A DNA stretch of 64,000 nt. Source: Jiulongibacter sp024742395. Its GTDB lineage: Bacteria; Bacteroidota; Bacteroidia; Cytophagales; Spirosomataceae. Below, in pieces: positions 1-8,468 of this stretch; the stretch's first letter is position 1; each line of letters begins with the position of its first letter. Where the stretch lies: positions 3,224,001 through 3,288,000 of the forward strand of contig OZ252236.1 in the NCBI GenBank assembly GCA_965249455.1, given 5' to 3'. The position numbers were made by a program, and so were the translations under genes. The notes under the pieces are model-generated. The model had not been told where the DNA came from. It saw nothing but the letters and a program-made list of their open reading frames with translations, and did no database searches.

Positions 1-1
1 C

Positions 2-1183
2 GTTGCAGCCTCCGAAATGAGCGATTCGCTTCAATTATCAAAGGTTCAGCTCGGATTAATCTTTTCAGCTTTTGGCTGGACCTACGTCAGTTTGCAGATT
101 CCCGGCGGTATTATCGTGGACAAAGTACGTGCCCGCGTATTATACAGCGTCATGCTTTTTTTCTGGTCTGTTGTCACCATTTTTCAGTCTATGGTAAGTT
201 CATTTGCGGCCCTAATAGGCCTCAGAGCGGCAATTGGGGTGTTTGAAGCCCCTTCTTACCCTTGCAATAATGCTATTGTAAGTAGCTGGTTTCCTGAAAA
301 TGAAAGAGCCACGGCTATCGCAGTTTATACCTCGGGACAGTTTATTGGATTGGCATTTCTTTATCCTATTTTGGCAACTATTCAGTCATACATGGGCTGG
401 CGTGGCCTCTTTATTGTCTCCGGAATTATAGGAATACTATGGGCGGTAATCTGGTATATTTTTTATCGAGATCCTGACAAACATAAATCAATAAGTAAAG
501 AAGAATTAGCACTCATTCGTAGAGGCGGAGGAATTCATCGGGAAGTAAAAAGCAATGCCTGGAACTGGTCAGATCTGAAGAAAGCTTTTCAATATCGAAA
601 ACTCTGGGGATTGTATATTGGTCAGTTCTGCATGGGCTCTGTGACCATTTTCTTTCTGACCTGGTTTCCTACCTACCTGGTTGAGTTCAGAGGACTTGAT
701 TTCATCAAATCCGGCTTCTTAGCCTCTATACCGTTCCTTGCGGCATTTGCGGGTATTCTCTTAGCAGGCTATACCTCAGATCAATTAGTAAAAAAAGGTT
801 ACTCTGTCGAGGTCTCCCGTAAAGCACCTGTACTTACCGGTCTGCTATTATCTATGTGCATTCTAGGAGCTAATTATACTGATAATACTGCATGGATAAT
901 CTTCTTTTTAACAATCTCTTTTTTTGGAAACGGACTTTCTTCGATTAACTGGATATTCGTTTCGTTACTGGCTCCAAAACATCTCATTGGGCTTATTGGA
1001 GGTGTTTTTAATTTAATTGGAGGACTATCGGCTATTGTCATACCGGTAGCCATTGGTTATTTCGTAGATGGAGGAGACTTTGCTCCGGCACTTATTCTAA
1101 TTACGGGCCTTTGTATACTAGGTTTCCTCTCTATTCTACTGGTTATGGGAAAAATTAAAAGAATTGAAATTCCCAATACATAA
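2..1183 (+). CDS. MFS transporter, hexuronate/galactonate (ACS) type, 5' end cut by window
   Basis: Inner-membrane major facilitator importer, probably proton- or sodium-coupled uptake of a sugar acid. The frame is open from base 2; the first ATG at 17 lies inside the protein, because ACS-family members have about 30 more N-terminal residues, including the first helix, before the AAPEMS-like stretch seen here. About ten further hydrophobic helices follow, with the family-typical GLRAAIGVFEAPSYP segment (around residue 70 counted from the ATG) and a charged central loop near residue 160. The galactonate-dehydratase-like gene starts 32 bases downstream, which points to a galactonate- or hexuronate-like substrate. 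The family call is firm; the substrate is inferred from context only. Confidence 0.85.
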   Translation, partial: VAASEMSDSLQLSKVQLGLIFSAFGWTYVSLQIPGGIIVDKVRARVLYSVMLFFWSVVTIFQSMVSSFAALIGLRAAIGVFEAPSYPCNNAIVSSWFPENERATAIAVYTSGQFIGLAFLYPILATIQSYMGWRGLFIVSGIIGILWAVIWYIFYRDPDKHKSISKEELALIRRGGGIHREVKSNAWNWSDLKKAFQYRKLWGLYIGQFCMGSVTIFFLTWFPTYLVEFRGLDFIKSGFLASIPFLAAFAGILLAGYTSDQLVKKGYSVEVSRKAPVLTGLLLSMCILGANYTDNTAWIIFFLTISFFGNGLSSINWIFVSLLAPKHLIGLIGGVFNLIGGLSAIVIPVAIGYFVDGGDFAPALILITGLCILGFLSILLVMGKIKRIEIPNT

Positions 1184-1215
1184 TTCATAACAACAAGACA
1201 TACAATCAATAAGAA

Positions 1216-2376
1216 ATGAAAATAACAGCAGTCAAAAGCATTCCGACTAACATAGGTGGCAGAGGTCAATTAATAGTAAAAGTAGAAACCGATGAAGGCC
1301 TTTATGGCTGGGGTACTTCTGGACTTACTGGCCGTGAACATGCAGTAATGGGGGCTATTAAGCACTTTGAAGTCGCAGTATTGGGTAAAAACCCTTTTCA
1401 AATGGGAGCCATATGGCAAGATTTGTACAGAGGACAATACTTTGAAGGAGGTAGAGTTCTCACAGCGGCTATTTCAGCCATTGACATTGCATTGTATGAC
1501 ATCAAAGGCAAAGCACTGGGTGTACCGGTATATGAGCTTTTAGGTGGCAAACAAAGAGAATATGTTGACTGTTTTGCTTCACTGAGGTTTCAAACAAAAG
1601 AAGACCTTTTCTTTCAGGCTAAGGAATTGATTAAGCAGGGATGGAACGTCCTGCGACTGGCACCTGCGGAGTTTGAAGTTGTGGAAGACGGCTCCACTTT
1701 TGAACCGAGAGAATCCATTCATACTTTGGCCCAATGGATGATTGATCTCAGAAAAGAAATAGGGATGTCTGTTACTTTAGGAATAGACTATCACCACAGA
1801 CTTTCTCCCGCTGAAACGGTTTCATTTATTCATCGTCTTCCAAAGGGCACTTTGGATTTTATAGAAGAACCAATCAGAGATGAAAGTCCGGAAGCCTATG
1901 AAAGCTTACGCAAAATGATCGATGTACCTTTCGCAATAGGTGAAGAATTTGCAAGCAAATGGCAGTTTATGCCTTATATAGAAAGAGGAATCACACAATA
2001 CGCTCGTATTGACGTTTGCAATGTAGGAGGGCTTACAGAAGCGATGAAAGTAGCCGCCATGGCAGAAGCTCACTATATTGATTTAATGCCTCACAATCCA
2101 TTGGGACCTATTTGCACCGCTGCCAGCTTGCACTTAGCTGCGGCCTGTCCTAATTTCGCCTTTCTTGAAGAAATGCATACACCTGTGGCCAATGCCGGTT
2201 TTGATGATCCTTCATTTTATACGCTGCAACCGGTTTTAGATGGAGCAAGATATAAGGTTCCGGAAGGGCCAGGGTTGGGCATAGAGTTTAATGAAGAGCT
2301 GGCACTGAAAACAGGTTATAAAATGACCGATATTCCACGATTGAAAAAAAGAGATGGATCCTATACTAACTGGTAG
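1216..2376 (+). CDS. Enolase-superfamily sugar-acid dehydratase, galactonate dehydratase-like
   Basis: Predicted cytoplasmic Mg-dependent dehydratase that removes water from an aldonate to give a 2-keto-3-deoxy acid. The 386 residues match the usual length of the mandelate racemase/D-galactonate dehydratase group. Metal ligands are visible at D191 (in DYHHR), E217 (in FIEEP) and E243 (in IGEEF). H193 next to D191 and H303 in MPHNPLGP match the acid/base histidines of galactonate dehydratases. The C-terminus is rich in charged residues and ends in NW, as in DgoD. It follows the MFS gene closely and precedes the GntR gene, suggesting one acid-sugar operon. The exact substrate epimer (galactonate, gluconate, arabinonate or other) cannot be read from the sequence. 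Confidence 0.82.
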   Translation: MKITAVKSIPTNIGGRGQLIVKVETDEGLYGWGTSGLTGREHAVMGAIKHFEVAVLGKNPFQMGAIWQDLYRGQYFEGGRVLTAAISAIDIALYDIKGKALGVPVYELLGGKQREYVDCFASLRFQTKEDLFFQAKELIKQGWNVLRLAPAEFEVVEDGSTFEPRESIHTLAQWMIDLRKEIGMSVTLGIDYHHRLSPAETVSFIHRLPKGTLDFIEEPIRDESPEAYESLRKMIDVPFAIGEEFASKWQFMPYIERGITQYARIDVCNVGGLTEAMKVAAMAEAHYIDLMPHNPLGPICTAASLHLAAACPNFAFLEEMHTPVANAGFDDPSFYTLQPVLDGARYKVPEGPGLGIEFNEELALKTGYKMTDIPRLKKRDGSYTNW

Positions 2377-2526
2377 TCTGTCTCAATTCTGTAATAAACG
2401 CCAGTTTTCAAATTATTGAAATAGTAAGCTGTAGTCGATTCGAAAGTCAGAAATCTTCGGCTTCTCTTTAAAATTAAATTAGTTAATGAAATCTGAATAA
2501 AAAGTATGATTTCAACATTCCTTTTT

Positions 2527-2543
2527 TATTTTTGTATACAAAA
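2527..2543 (+). promoter_or_regulatory. Promoter -7 element with overlapping palindromic operator of the GntR gene
   Basis: TATTTTTG at 2527-2534 matches the Bacteroidota -7 consensus TAnnTTTG. It overlaps the perfect 14-bp palindrome TTTTGTATACAAAA at 2530-2543. FadR-subfamily GntR proteins commonly bind short palindromes of this kind, so autorepression is likely. Transcription from here would begin close to 2541, which supports the ATG at 2554, not the one at 2506, as the start of the regulator. No protein-binding evidence exists. Confidence 0.6.
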
Positions 2544-2553
2544 TACAAAATAC

Positions 2554-3195
2554 ATGATAGAGCATGTCGATTTGAGCCAACTAGCTTATCAGCATATTAA
2601 GAGTCAAATCCTTAATGGAGAACTGAAGAAAGGGCAAAAATTGGTTCAGGAAAAAATAGCCGAAAGTCTGGGAATTAGCAGAATGCCCCTGCATAAGGCT
2701 CTGCAAATGCTTGAAAGTGAATTCTTGGTAGAAGCCATTCCCAGAAAAGGTTATTTGGTAAAGAAGTTTGACTACAAAGAGCTGATTGATGCTTTTGAAT
2801 GTCGTGAAGTACTTGAAGGACTGGCTGCAAGAAAATTAGCTCAAAGTCCGGACCACGATGAAATTGCGGATAATCTCAGTTCATTTTTTGAACCCTTCTT
2901 GAATCAGAAAAAAATTGATATTCCTAAATACAGGCAAGCCGATCAGGATTTTCATAATGCCGTTCGTCATTTGAGTGACAATGTAGTCCTGAAAAAACTG
3001 GATGCCCTTGGCAATTACCTGAAAATGACTTTCAGCTTGGGATTGGTTAGAGAGCCTGTTGAAACCATTGCCGAACATTATGAGATCATTAATGCCATTA
3101 GAGAAGGTGACGCAGATAAAGCCGAGTCTTCTATCCGCAAACATGCAAGTAATTCAATTGATATTTTAATAAAAAAACAGAATGAAAAATTATAA
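2554..3195 (+). CDS. GntR-family transcriptional regulator, FCD domain (FadR subfamily)
   Basis: Cytoplasmic DNA-binding repressor, expected to sense a sugar acid from the operon it sits in. Residues about 1-70 form the winged helix (LAYQHIKSQILNGELKKGQ, then SLGISRMPLHKAL), and the rest is an all-helical FCD ligand domain with the FHNAVRHLSDN histidine segment that normally helps hold a metal. An ATG at 2506 is in frame, but it lies upstream of the predicted promoter and would add an unusual FLFYFCI leader, so the start at 2554 is preferred. The gene overlaps the following dehydrogenase by 14 bases, so the two are co-transcribed and probably translationally coupled. The family is certain; the ligand is inferred. 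Confidence 0.88.
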   Translation: MIEHVDLSQLAYQHIKSQILNGELKKGQKLVQEKIAESLGISRMPLHKALQMLESEFLVEAIPRKGYLVKKFDYKELIDAFECREVLEGLAARKLAQSPDHDEIADNLSSFFEPFLNQKKIDIPKYRQADQDFHNAVRHLSDNVVLKKLDALGNYLKMTFSLGLVREPVETIAEHYEIINAIREGDADKAESSIRKHASNSIDILIKKQNEKL

Positions 3196-4234
3196 GATTG
3201 CCGTAGTAAATGGTGATGGAATAGGTCACGAAATTGTGCCTATGGGTGTAGAGGTATTAAAAGCGGCTTCTGCCAAATTTGGCTTTGACTTAAGCATTAC
3301 GAATTATCCTTTCGGAGCTGGCTATTATCAGGAAAATGGTGATTTTATGGCTGTAGGAGCCATGGAAGAACTTAAAGGCTTTGACGCCATTTTGTTCGGA
3401 GCTGTGGGTTTGCCGGCAGTAGATGACACCCTACCTTTTAAACTTTTCACCAATAAAGTGAGGACAGCATTTAAGCAGTATGTCAATTACAGACCTGTCA
3501 AATTATTGGATGGCATAGCCAGCCCTTTAAGAACAAAGACTCAGGCAGATATTGACTTTGTGGTGATTCGCGAAAACAATGAAGGGGAATTTGTACAGAA
3601 TGGCCGTGTGATGTACGGTGATGAGCCTTATGGTTTTGCTACAGACACCAGCCTTTTTACCAGAGTAGGAATCGAAAAAATAGCTCATTATTCTTTTCAG
3701 CTTGCCAGAAAAAGAAGAAACAAGGTAACTAATGTAACCAAGTCAAATACAATGATTAATACCCTGGCCTATTGGGATAGAGTCATTGAAGAAGTAGCCG
3801 CTCAGTATCCCGATGTAGAATATCGTAAAATGTATATTGATGCCGCCACGGCAAACTTTGTACTACATCCGGAATATTTTGACGTGGTACTGACCACAAA
3901 CATGCTAGGTGATATTCTATCTGATTTAGGAGGAGCCATCATGGGTAGTTTAGGTTTTGGCCCAAGTGGCAACCTAAATCCGGAAAAAACATTCCCATCA
4001 ATGTTTGAGCCTATTCATGGATCTGCTCCTGATATTGCTGGCAAAGGCATAGCCAACCCAATTGGCCAGATTTGGTCTGCCGCTATTATGCTGGAGCACC
4101 TGGGAGAAAAAGAAGCAGCTGATGCTATCGTATCAGCCATTAATAAAACCACGGCCGCAGGTGTTTTAACCACAGATGCCGGAGGAATGAGTTCTACTAC
4201 AGACGTAGCAAAATCTATCTTAAGTTTTATATGA
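3182..4234 (+). CDS. Isocitrate/isopropylmalate dehydrogenase-family oxidative decarboxylase (tartrate/malate dehydrogenase-like)
   Basis: Cytoplasmic NAD(P)- and divalent metal-dependent beta-decarboxylating dehydrogenase of 350 residues. The N-terminus reads VVNGDGIGHEI as in the family. The substrate-binding segment around residue 120 (VVIRENNEGEF) and the metal site region (TTNMLGDILSDLGGAI, then MFEPIHGSAPDIAG) are intact. Spacing and the RENNEGEF variant resemble tartrate or D-malate dehydrogenases more than leucine biosynthesis enzymes, and no leuABCD genes are nearby. It is coupled to gntR (14-base overlap) and to the next gene (ATGA overlap). Beside a DUF1537 kinase it may play the part that PdxA2 plays elsewhere: oxidation and decarboxylation of a phosphorylated tetronate to a triose phosphate. 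That role is inference. Confidence 0.8.
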   Translation: MKNYKIAVVNGDGIGHEIVPMGVEVLKAASAKFGFDLSITNYPFGAGYYQENGDFMAVGAMEELKGFDAILFGAVGLPAVDDTLPFKLFTNKVRTAFKQYVNYRPVKLLDGIASPLRTKTQADIDFVVIRENNEGEFVQNGRVMYGDEPYGFATDTSLFTRVGIEKIAHYSFQLARKRRNKVTNVTKSNTMINTLAYWDRVIEEVAAQYPDVEYRKMYIDAATANFVLHPEYFDVVLTTNMLGDILSDLGGAIMGSLGFGPSGNLNPEKTFPSMFEPIHGSAPDIAGKGIANPIGQIWSAAIMLEHLGEKEAADAIVSAINKTTAAGVLTTDAGGMSSTTDVAKSILSFI

Positions 4235-4860
4235 TTTACACTGACCTCACATTGGAATTCTCTGAGGCCATTGCAGGTTACAGCATTTCAGCCGCCAAAG
4301 ATCTGAAAACAGACGGCTGGAATGCCAGTAATTTGCACATTTATACTCATGCCGGCACCCATATGGATGCCCCGGTGCATTTTGGAGTGAGCAACAGAAC
4401 AATTGACCAATTCAAGGTTCAGGATTTCATCTGTGACAGAACTTGGGTTGTTAACTTAAGTGCTGTCAAAAACTCACAGTTACTTACTGTTAAGGACCTG
4501 GGAAGTATAGAACACTCTATACAAAAGGGCGACAGCATTCTTTTCAGGACAGATTGGTACAAAAAACTGGGGACAGAGGCGTACCGTAATCAATTACCCC
4601 GATTAAGTGAAGAACTGGCTAAGTGGCTGTTCAGGAAGGAAGTAAAGCTAATTGGAGTAGAGCCTCCTTCAGTAGCCAATGTAAATGATCTTGAGGAGGT
4701 ATCGCTGATCCATAAAATATTGTTAGACAAAGTAATCATTGTGGAAGGCCTCTGTAACCTGGATAAACTATCATCAGATATGGTAACTTTTATGGCCTTC
4801 CCCTTAAAGATTAAAGGCGGCGACGGTTCTCCTTGCCGGGCTATTGCAATTGAACAATAA
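4231..4860 (+). CDS. Cyclase family protein (kynurenine formamidase-like metal-dependent hydrolase)
   Basis: Small cytoplasmic metal hydrolase of 209 residues. The family signature HAGTHMDAPVHF lies near residue 41, giving the His/Asp metal ligands, and the second conserved segment GVEPPSV lies near residue 149. In tryptophan catabolism the family hydrolyses N-formylkynurenine, but no kynurenine genes are nearby. Start and stop overlap both neighbours (ATGA with the dehydrogenase, TAATG with the kinase), so it belongs to the acid-sugar operon and more likely opens a lactone or other cyclic ester of a sugar acid. The fold assignment is firm; the substrate is a guess from context. Confidence 0.78.
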   Translation: MIYTDLTLEFSEAIAGYSISAAKDLKTDGWNASNLHIYTHAGTHMDAPVHFGVSNRTIDQFKVQDFICDRTWVVNLSAVKNSQLLTVKDLGSIEHSIQKGDSILFRTDWYKKLGTEAYRNQLPRLSEELAKWLFRKEVKLIGVEPPSVANVNDLEEVSLIHKILLDKVIIVEGLCNLDKLSSDMVTFMAFPLKIKGGDGSPCRAIAIEQ

Positions 4861-6158
4861 TGAGAGACAACAAAACCATAGTGGTATTAGACGATGACCC
4901 TACGGGTACTCAAACCGTTCATGGTATTCCTGTCATTACCAGCTGGGCAAAAGAAGTCATAGAAGCTGAGTTTAACCTTAACACTCCCCTATTCTATATT
5001 TTAACCAATTCGAGGGCCCTATTAGAGGAAGATGCTGCGAAATTAGGTCTGCACATTGGTCAAACTTTAAAGGAGATAGGAAAGCCTGTATTTGTGATTA
5101 GCAGAGGAGATTCCACTTTACGAGGTCACTTTCCTAAAGAAGTGACTGCTCTTGCCAAAGGATTGGGCTGGTCAGATAATTATTTAATTGTTTTGGCTCC
5201 GGCCTTTTTTGAAGGTAACAGACTGACCAAAGGTGATGTTCATTATATTAAAGAAAATGAACAATGGATTCCGGTAGCCGAAACACCCTACGCAAAAGAT
5301 AAGACCTTTGGCTACAAAAACTCAAATCTCAAAGAGTGGGTAATTGAAAAAACAAATGGTCAGATAGAGATAGATGAGATTGGTTCCATCTCACTAAAGG
5401 AGCTGGAATCTGACAACATAGAGTCAATACTACAAAAAATAGAAGTCACGCCTAAAGTTCTGATTGTTAATGCCACTAAACCAGAACACCTCGTCACCTT
5501 TGCCACTATTGTAAAAACTTCAAACCGAAACATAATTTTTAGAACAGCGGCATCCATTGTTCCGGCTTTGGGTGGTATAGAACCAAAACCATTATTAAAC
5601 AATAAGAGTTTTGAAAGCTCTGGATACAACAAGCAAGGCGGACTTATTATCGTGGGTTCTCATGTACCTAAAAGCACTACCCAACTTAAAGAGCTTTTAA
5701 AAACCGGAATTGCTTCCGTAGAATTTGATGTAGAACAATACCTCAAAAAGACAGAAGCCTATTTGAATGATTTATCAGTAGAAATTAATTCAGTATTGGA
5801 CAAAGGAACGGATTTAGTCCTTTACACAAGTAGGAAGCTAGTCAGTAAAAATGACTTGAACGAAAGCTTATTGCTGAGTATCAAAGTTTCGGAAGGGCTG
5901 ATCTATCTGGTCAAAAAACTTGAGAAGAAACCAGCTTTTTTAATCGCAAAAGGTGGCATAACCTCCAGTGATGTTGCCACTAAAGGGCTTAATATAAAAC
6001 GAGCCATAGTACTTGGTCAAATCTTGCCTGGTGTGCCTGTCTGGCAAGCTGATGAATCCTCACGCTTTCCTGATCTGCATTATGTTGTTTTTCCCGGAAA
6101 TGTGGGAACTGACGACGGATTGCTACAAGCCTACAAAAAAATCAACCCTAAGCCATGA
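4860..6158 (+). CDS. Four-carbon acid sugar kinase family protein (DUF1537, OtnK/DtnK-like)
   Basis: ATP-dependent kinase for four-carbon acid sugars (threonate, erythronate or their keto forms), cytoplasmic. The N-terminal domain carries VLDDDPTGTQTVHG at residues about 9-22 and the substrate loop ISRGDSTLRGHFP near residue 80. The C-terminal nucleotide-binding domain has GSHVPKSTTQ near 263 and the glycine-rich AKGGITSSDVA near 364, ending in FPGNVGTDDGL. The length (432) is typical of the fused two-domain form. It overlaps its neighbours by one base upstream and four downstream. DUF1537 kinases are known to act with PdxA2-type dehydrogenases or with isomerase/decarboxylase sets; here the partner seems to be the isopropylmalate-dehydrogenase-like protein. 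Confidence 0.85.
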   Translation: MRDNKTIVVLDDDPTGTQTVHGIPVITSWAKEVIEAEFNLNTPLFYILTNSRALLEEDAAKLGLHIGQTLKEIGKPVFVISRGDSTLRGHFPKEVTALAKGLGWSDNYLIVLAPAFFEGNRLTKGDVHYIKENEQWIPVAETPYAKDKTFGYKNSNLKEWVIEKTNGQIEIDEIGSISLKELESDNIESILQKIEVTPKVLIVNATKPEHLVTFATIVKTSNRNIIFRTAASIVPALGGIEPKPLLNNKSFESSGYNKQGGLIIVGSHVPKSTTQLKELLKTGIASVEFDVEQYLKKTEAYLNDLSVEINSVLDKGTDLVLYTSRKLVSKNDLNESLLLSIKVSEGLIYLVKKLEKKPAFLIAKGGITSSDVATKGLNIKRAIVLGQILPGVPVWQADESSRFPDLHYVVFPGNVGTDDGLLQAYKKINPKP

Positions 6159-7414
6159 AAAAAAGATTTCAAACCCGATATACGGTAGTTCTTTACACGT
6201 TTTCATTAACCATACTGTTGTACATAGACAGAATTTGTATATCCGCCGCAAAAGAGCCCATAACTTCTGCCTTAAATCTCAATGATAAGCAGTTTGGCTG
6301 GGTTCTTTCCGCATTTGCATTGGGCTATGCCCTTTTCCAAACACCTTCGGGTTTACTTCTGGACAAAAAAGGGCCCAGAACCGTAATAACAATGATTGTA
6401 TCGGCCTGGTCATTACTCACAGCCTTTACCGGTTTGGCCTGGAATTTTATCTCACTGCTGGTCATTCGCTTCCTTTTTGGAGCCGGCGAAGCAGGGGCTT
6501 TCCCCGGTATTTCAAAATCGAGTATTTCATGGTTTCCTGTCAAGGAAAGAGGTTTAGTAACGGGTATTAACTTCTCAGGAAGTAGATTAGGTGCTGCTTT
6601 TGCTATGCCACTTGTCATCTTTTTAATCAATAGTCTGGGCTGGCGTAATTCGTTCTACTTTCTGGGCTTTATTGGTGTAGCCTGGGCTGTCTTATGGTAC
6701 CGATGGTTTAGAGATACTCCTGAAGAGCACACCTCCGTTTCGGCTGAAGAATTAGATCATATTATTGAACACCGTCAGCAAATTGATAAGAAAAACGAAC
6801 AATCTGTTTCCTGGCTGCATATGATGAAATCCAAAGAGGTCTGGTTCACCATGATTCAGTATTTCAGCAGTAACTATATTTTCTTTTTTTGCCTTACCTG
6901 GCTTTTCCCTTTTTTGCGTGATAAGTATCAAATGGACGATGCTACATTGAGTTATTGGGTTAGTATGCCATTTCTAGCCGGAGCTCTTGGCAATTACTTT
7001 TCGGGTTTCCTAGTCGATTATCTCTACAAAAACAAAGGAATAATCATTTCAAGAAGACTACCCGCTATCATAGGCTTTGCTTTTATTGCCATGGGTTTAA
7101 TTGCCAATATCCAGGCTGACAGCATTTACACATCCATTGCTTTTTTATCTCTGGCCATTTTTGGTGCAGATATGACACTGAGCCCCTCCTGGTCTTATTG
7201 TATGGATGTAGGTAAAGAAAATGCCGGAGTACTTTCCGGCACAATGAACATGGCTGGTAATTTGGGTTCATTTTTAACCGCCTTGGCCTTTCCTTATTTA
7301 ATGTCGTGGACTGGTGACGAGAATGCCTTTTTCTATATGGGCATAGCATTGGCCTTTATTGCCATTTTTTGCTGGACACAAATGAACCCTGAAAAATCAA
7401 GTATTGAGCAATGA
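6155..7414 (+). CDS. MFS transporter, ACS family (hexuronate/acid sugar type)
   Basis: Second inner-membrane major facilitator of the operon, 419 residues and about 12 helices. The N-terminal helix with YIDRICISAA, followed by the QFGWVLSAFALGYALFQTP segment, is the anion:cation symporter family pattern. The cytoplasmic loop RDTPEEHTSVSAEELDHI lies between the two six-helix halves, near residue 190. It overlaps the kinase stop codon and the next gene start (ATGA in both cases), so it is translated as part of the operon. It is a different gene from the partial transporter at the left edge, so the operon has at least two importers and perhaps two related substrates. Confidence 0.87.
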   Translation: MKKRFQTRYTVVLYTFSLTILLYIDRICISAAKEPITSALNLNDKQFGWVLSAFALGYALFQTPSGLLLDKKGPRTVITMIVSAWSLLTAFTGLAWNFISLLVIRFLFGAGEAGAFPGISKSSISWFPVKERGLVTGINFSGSRLGAAFAMPLVIFLINSLGWRNSFYFLGFIGVAWAVLWYRWFRDTPEEHTSVSAEELDHIIEHRQQIDKKNEQSVSWLHMMKSKEVWFTMIQYFSSNYIFFFCLTWLFPFLRDKYQMDDATLSYWVSMPFLAGALGNYFSGFLVDYLYKNKGIIISRRLPAIIGFAFIAMGLIANIQADSIYTSIAFLSLAIFGADMTLSPSWSYCMDVGKENAGVLSGTMNMAGNLGSFLTALAFPYLMSWTGDENAFFYMGIALAFIAIFCWTQMNPEKSSIEQ

Positions 7415-8439
7415 AAAAACTTAAAGGAGTAGTAATAGGAGCTGGTTATTTCAGTGATTTCCATTATGACGCCTGGGCCAGAATTCCAGAAGTAGAAATA
7501 GTGGCTTTGTGTGATTTAGATCTGGTTAAGGCTAGTCAAATGCAAACTAAATACGGCATTCCGAAGCAGTATCAGGATGTAGAGACAATGCTTGAATCAG
7601 AACAGCCTGATTTCGTAGACATCATCACTCCACCGGCTAGTCATTTGCAGCTTATCAGACAAGTTAGTGCATTGGGTATAGCCATAATTTGTCAAAAGCC
7701 TTTGGCCCCAAGCTACGCTGAAGCTGAACAAATCATTGAAATTCTCGATGAAAATCCGGTGCCTTTCATGGTGCATGAAAACTTCAGGTTTCAGCCATGG
7801 CATAGAGAGATAAAAAAGCTATTGGATGCCGGATCTATCGGTCAGCCACATAATTTTTATTTCCAGACCCGAATGGGTGACGGCCATGGAGAGGATGCTT
7901 ATCTGTCAAGACAACCCTACTTCAGAGACTATAAAAGGCTGTTGATTTATGAAACCGGTATTCATTTTATTGATACGTTCAGGTATTTAGCCGGAGAAAT
8001 AACGGAGGTATATGCACGTTTAAAGAGACTAAATCCCGTGATTAATGGGGAAGATACCGCCATGGTACAGTTTACCTTTGAAAGTGGTGCCTGGGGTACC
8101 TGGGATGCCAATAGATACAATGAAGATGTAATTCCTAACAATCGCTACACTTTTGGCACTTTTCTAATAGAAGGTACTGAGGGGAGCATTCGATTAAGTC
8201 CTGATGGAAAAATAAGCATTCAGCCTCTTGGGCAGGCCATAAAAGAGCACCCATACACACCTAGTAATGAAGGATTTGCGGGCGACTCCTGCCATGCAAC
8301 GCAAGAACATTTCATTCAAGAATTACTTAAGAATAAGCAGTTTGAAACACAAGCCACAGATTATATTATTAATCTGAAGGTGCAAGAATTGATTTATCAA
8401 TCTGCCAAGGAAAACACACCACTTTCTGTTAAAGAATAA
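7411..8439 (+). CDS. Gfo/Idh/MocA family oxidoreductase
   Basis: NAD(P)-dependent sugar or sugar-derivative oxidoreductase, cytoplasmic, 342 residues. The Rossmann start GVVIGAGYFSDFHYDAW is at residue 5, and the conserved EKP-type motif appears as CQKPLAPSYAEA near residue 94, keeping the lysine. The active-site region near residue 175 reads IYETGIHFIDTFRYL, with the usual His and Asp. It overlaps the transporter by four bases and is probably the last cytoplasmic enzyme of this operon. It would interconvert a hydroxyl and a keto group of an acid sugar before dehydration or phosphorylation; this placement is inference. Confidence 0.83.
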   Translation: MKKLKGVVIGAGYFSDFHYDAWARIPEVEIVALCDLDLVKASQMQTKYGIPKQYQDVETMLESEQPDFVDIITPPASHLQLIRQVSALGIAIICQKPLAPSYAEAEQIIEILDENPVPFMVHENFRFQPWHREIKKLLDAGSIGQPHNFYFQTRMGDGHGEDAYLSRQPYFRDYKRLLIYETGIHFIDTFRYLAGEITEVYARLKRLNPVINGEDTAMVQFTFESGAWGTWDANRYNEDVIPNNRYTFGTFLIEGTEGSIRLSPDGKISIQPLGQAIKEHPYTPSNEGFAGDSCHATQEHFIQELLKNKQFETQATDYIINLKVQELIYQSAKENTPLSVKE

Positions 8440-8468
8440 TTACAAATATCAACTTCAAAAGAAAAAAA

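Noticed and set aside
3182..4234. leuB (3-isopropylmalate dehydrogenase of leucine synthesis)
   Set aside because: No leuA, leuC or leuD nearby, the substrate loop differs, and the gene is embedded in an acid-sugar operon.
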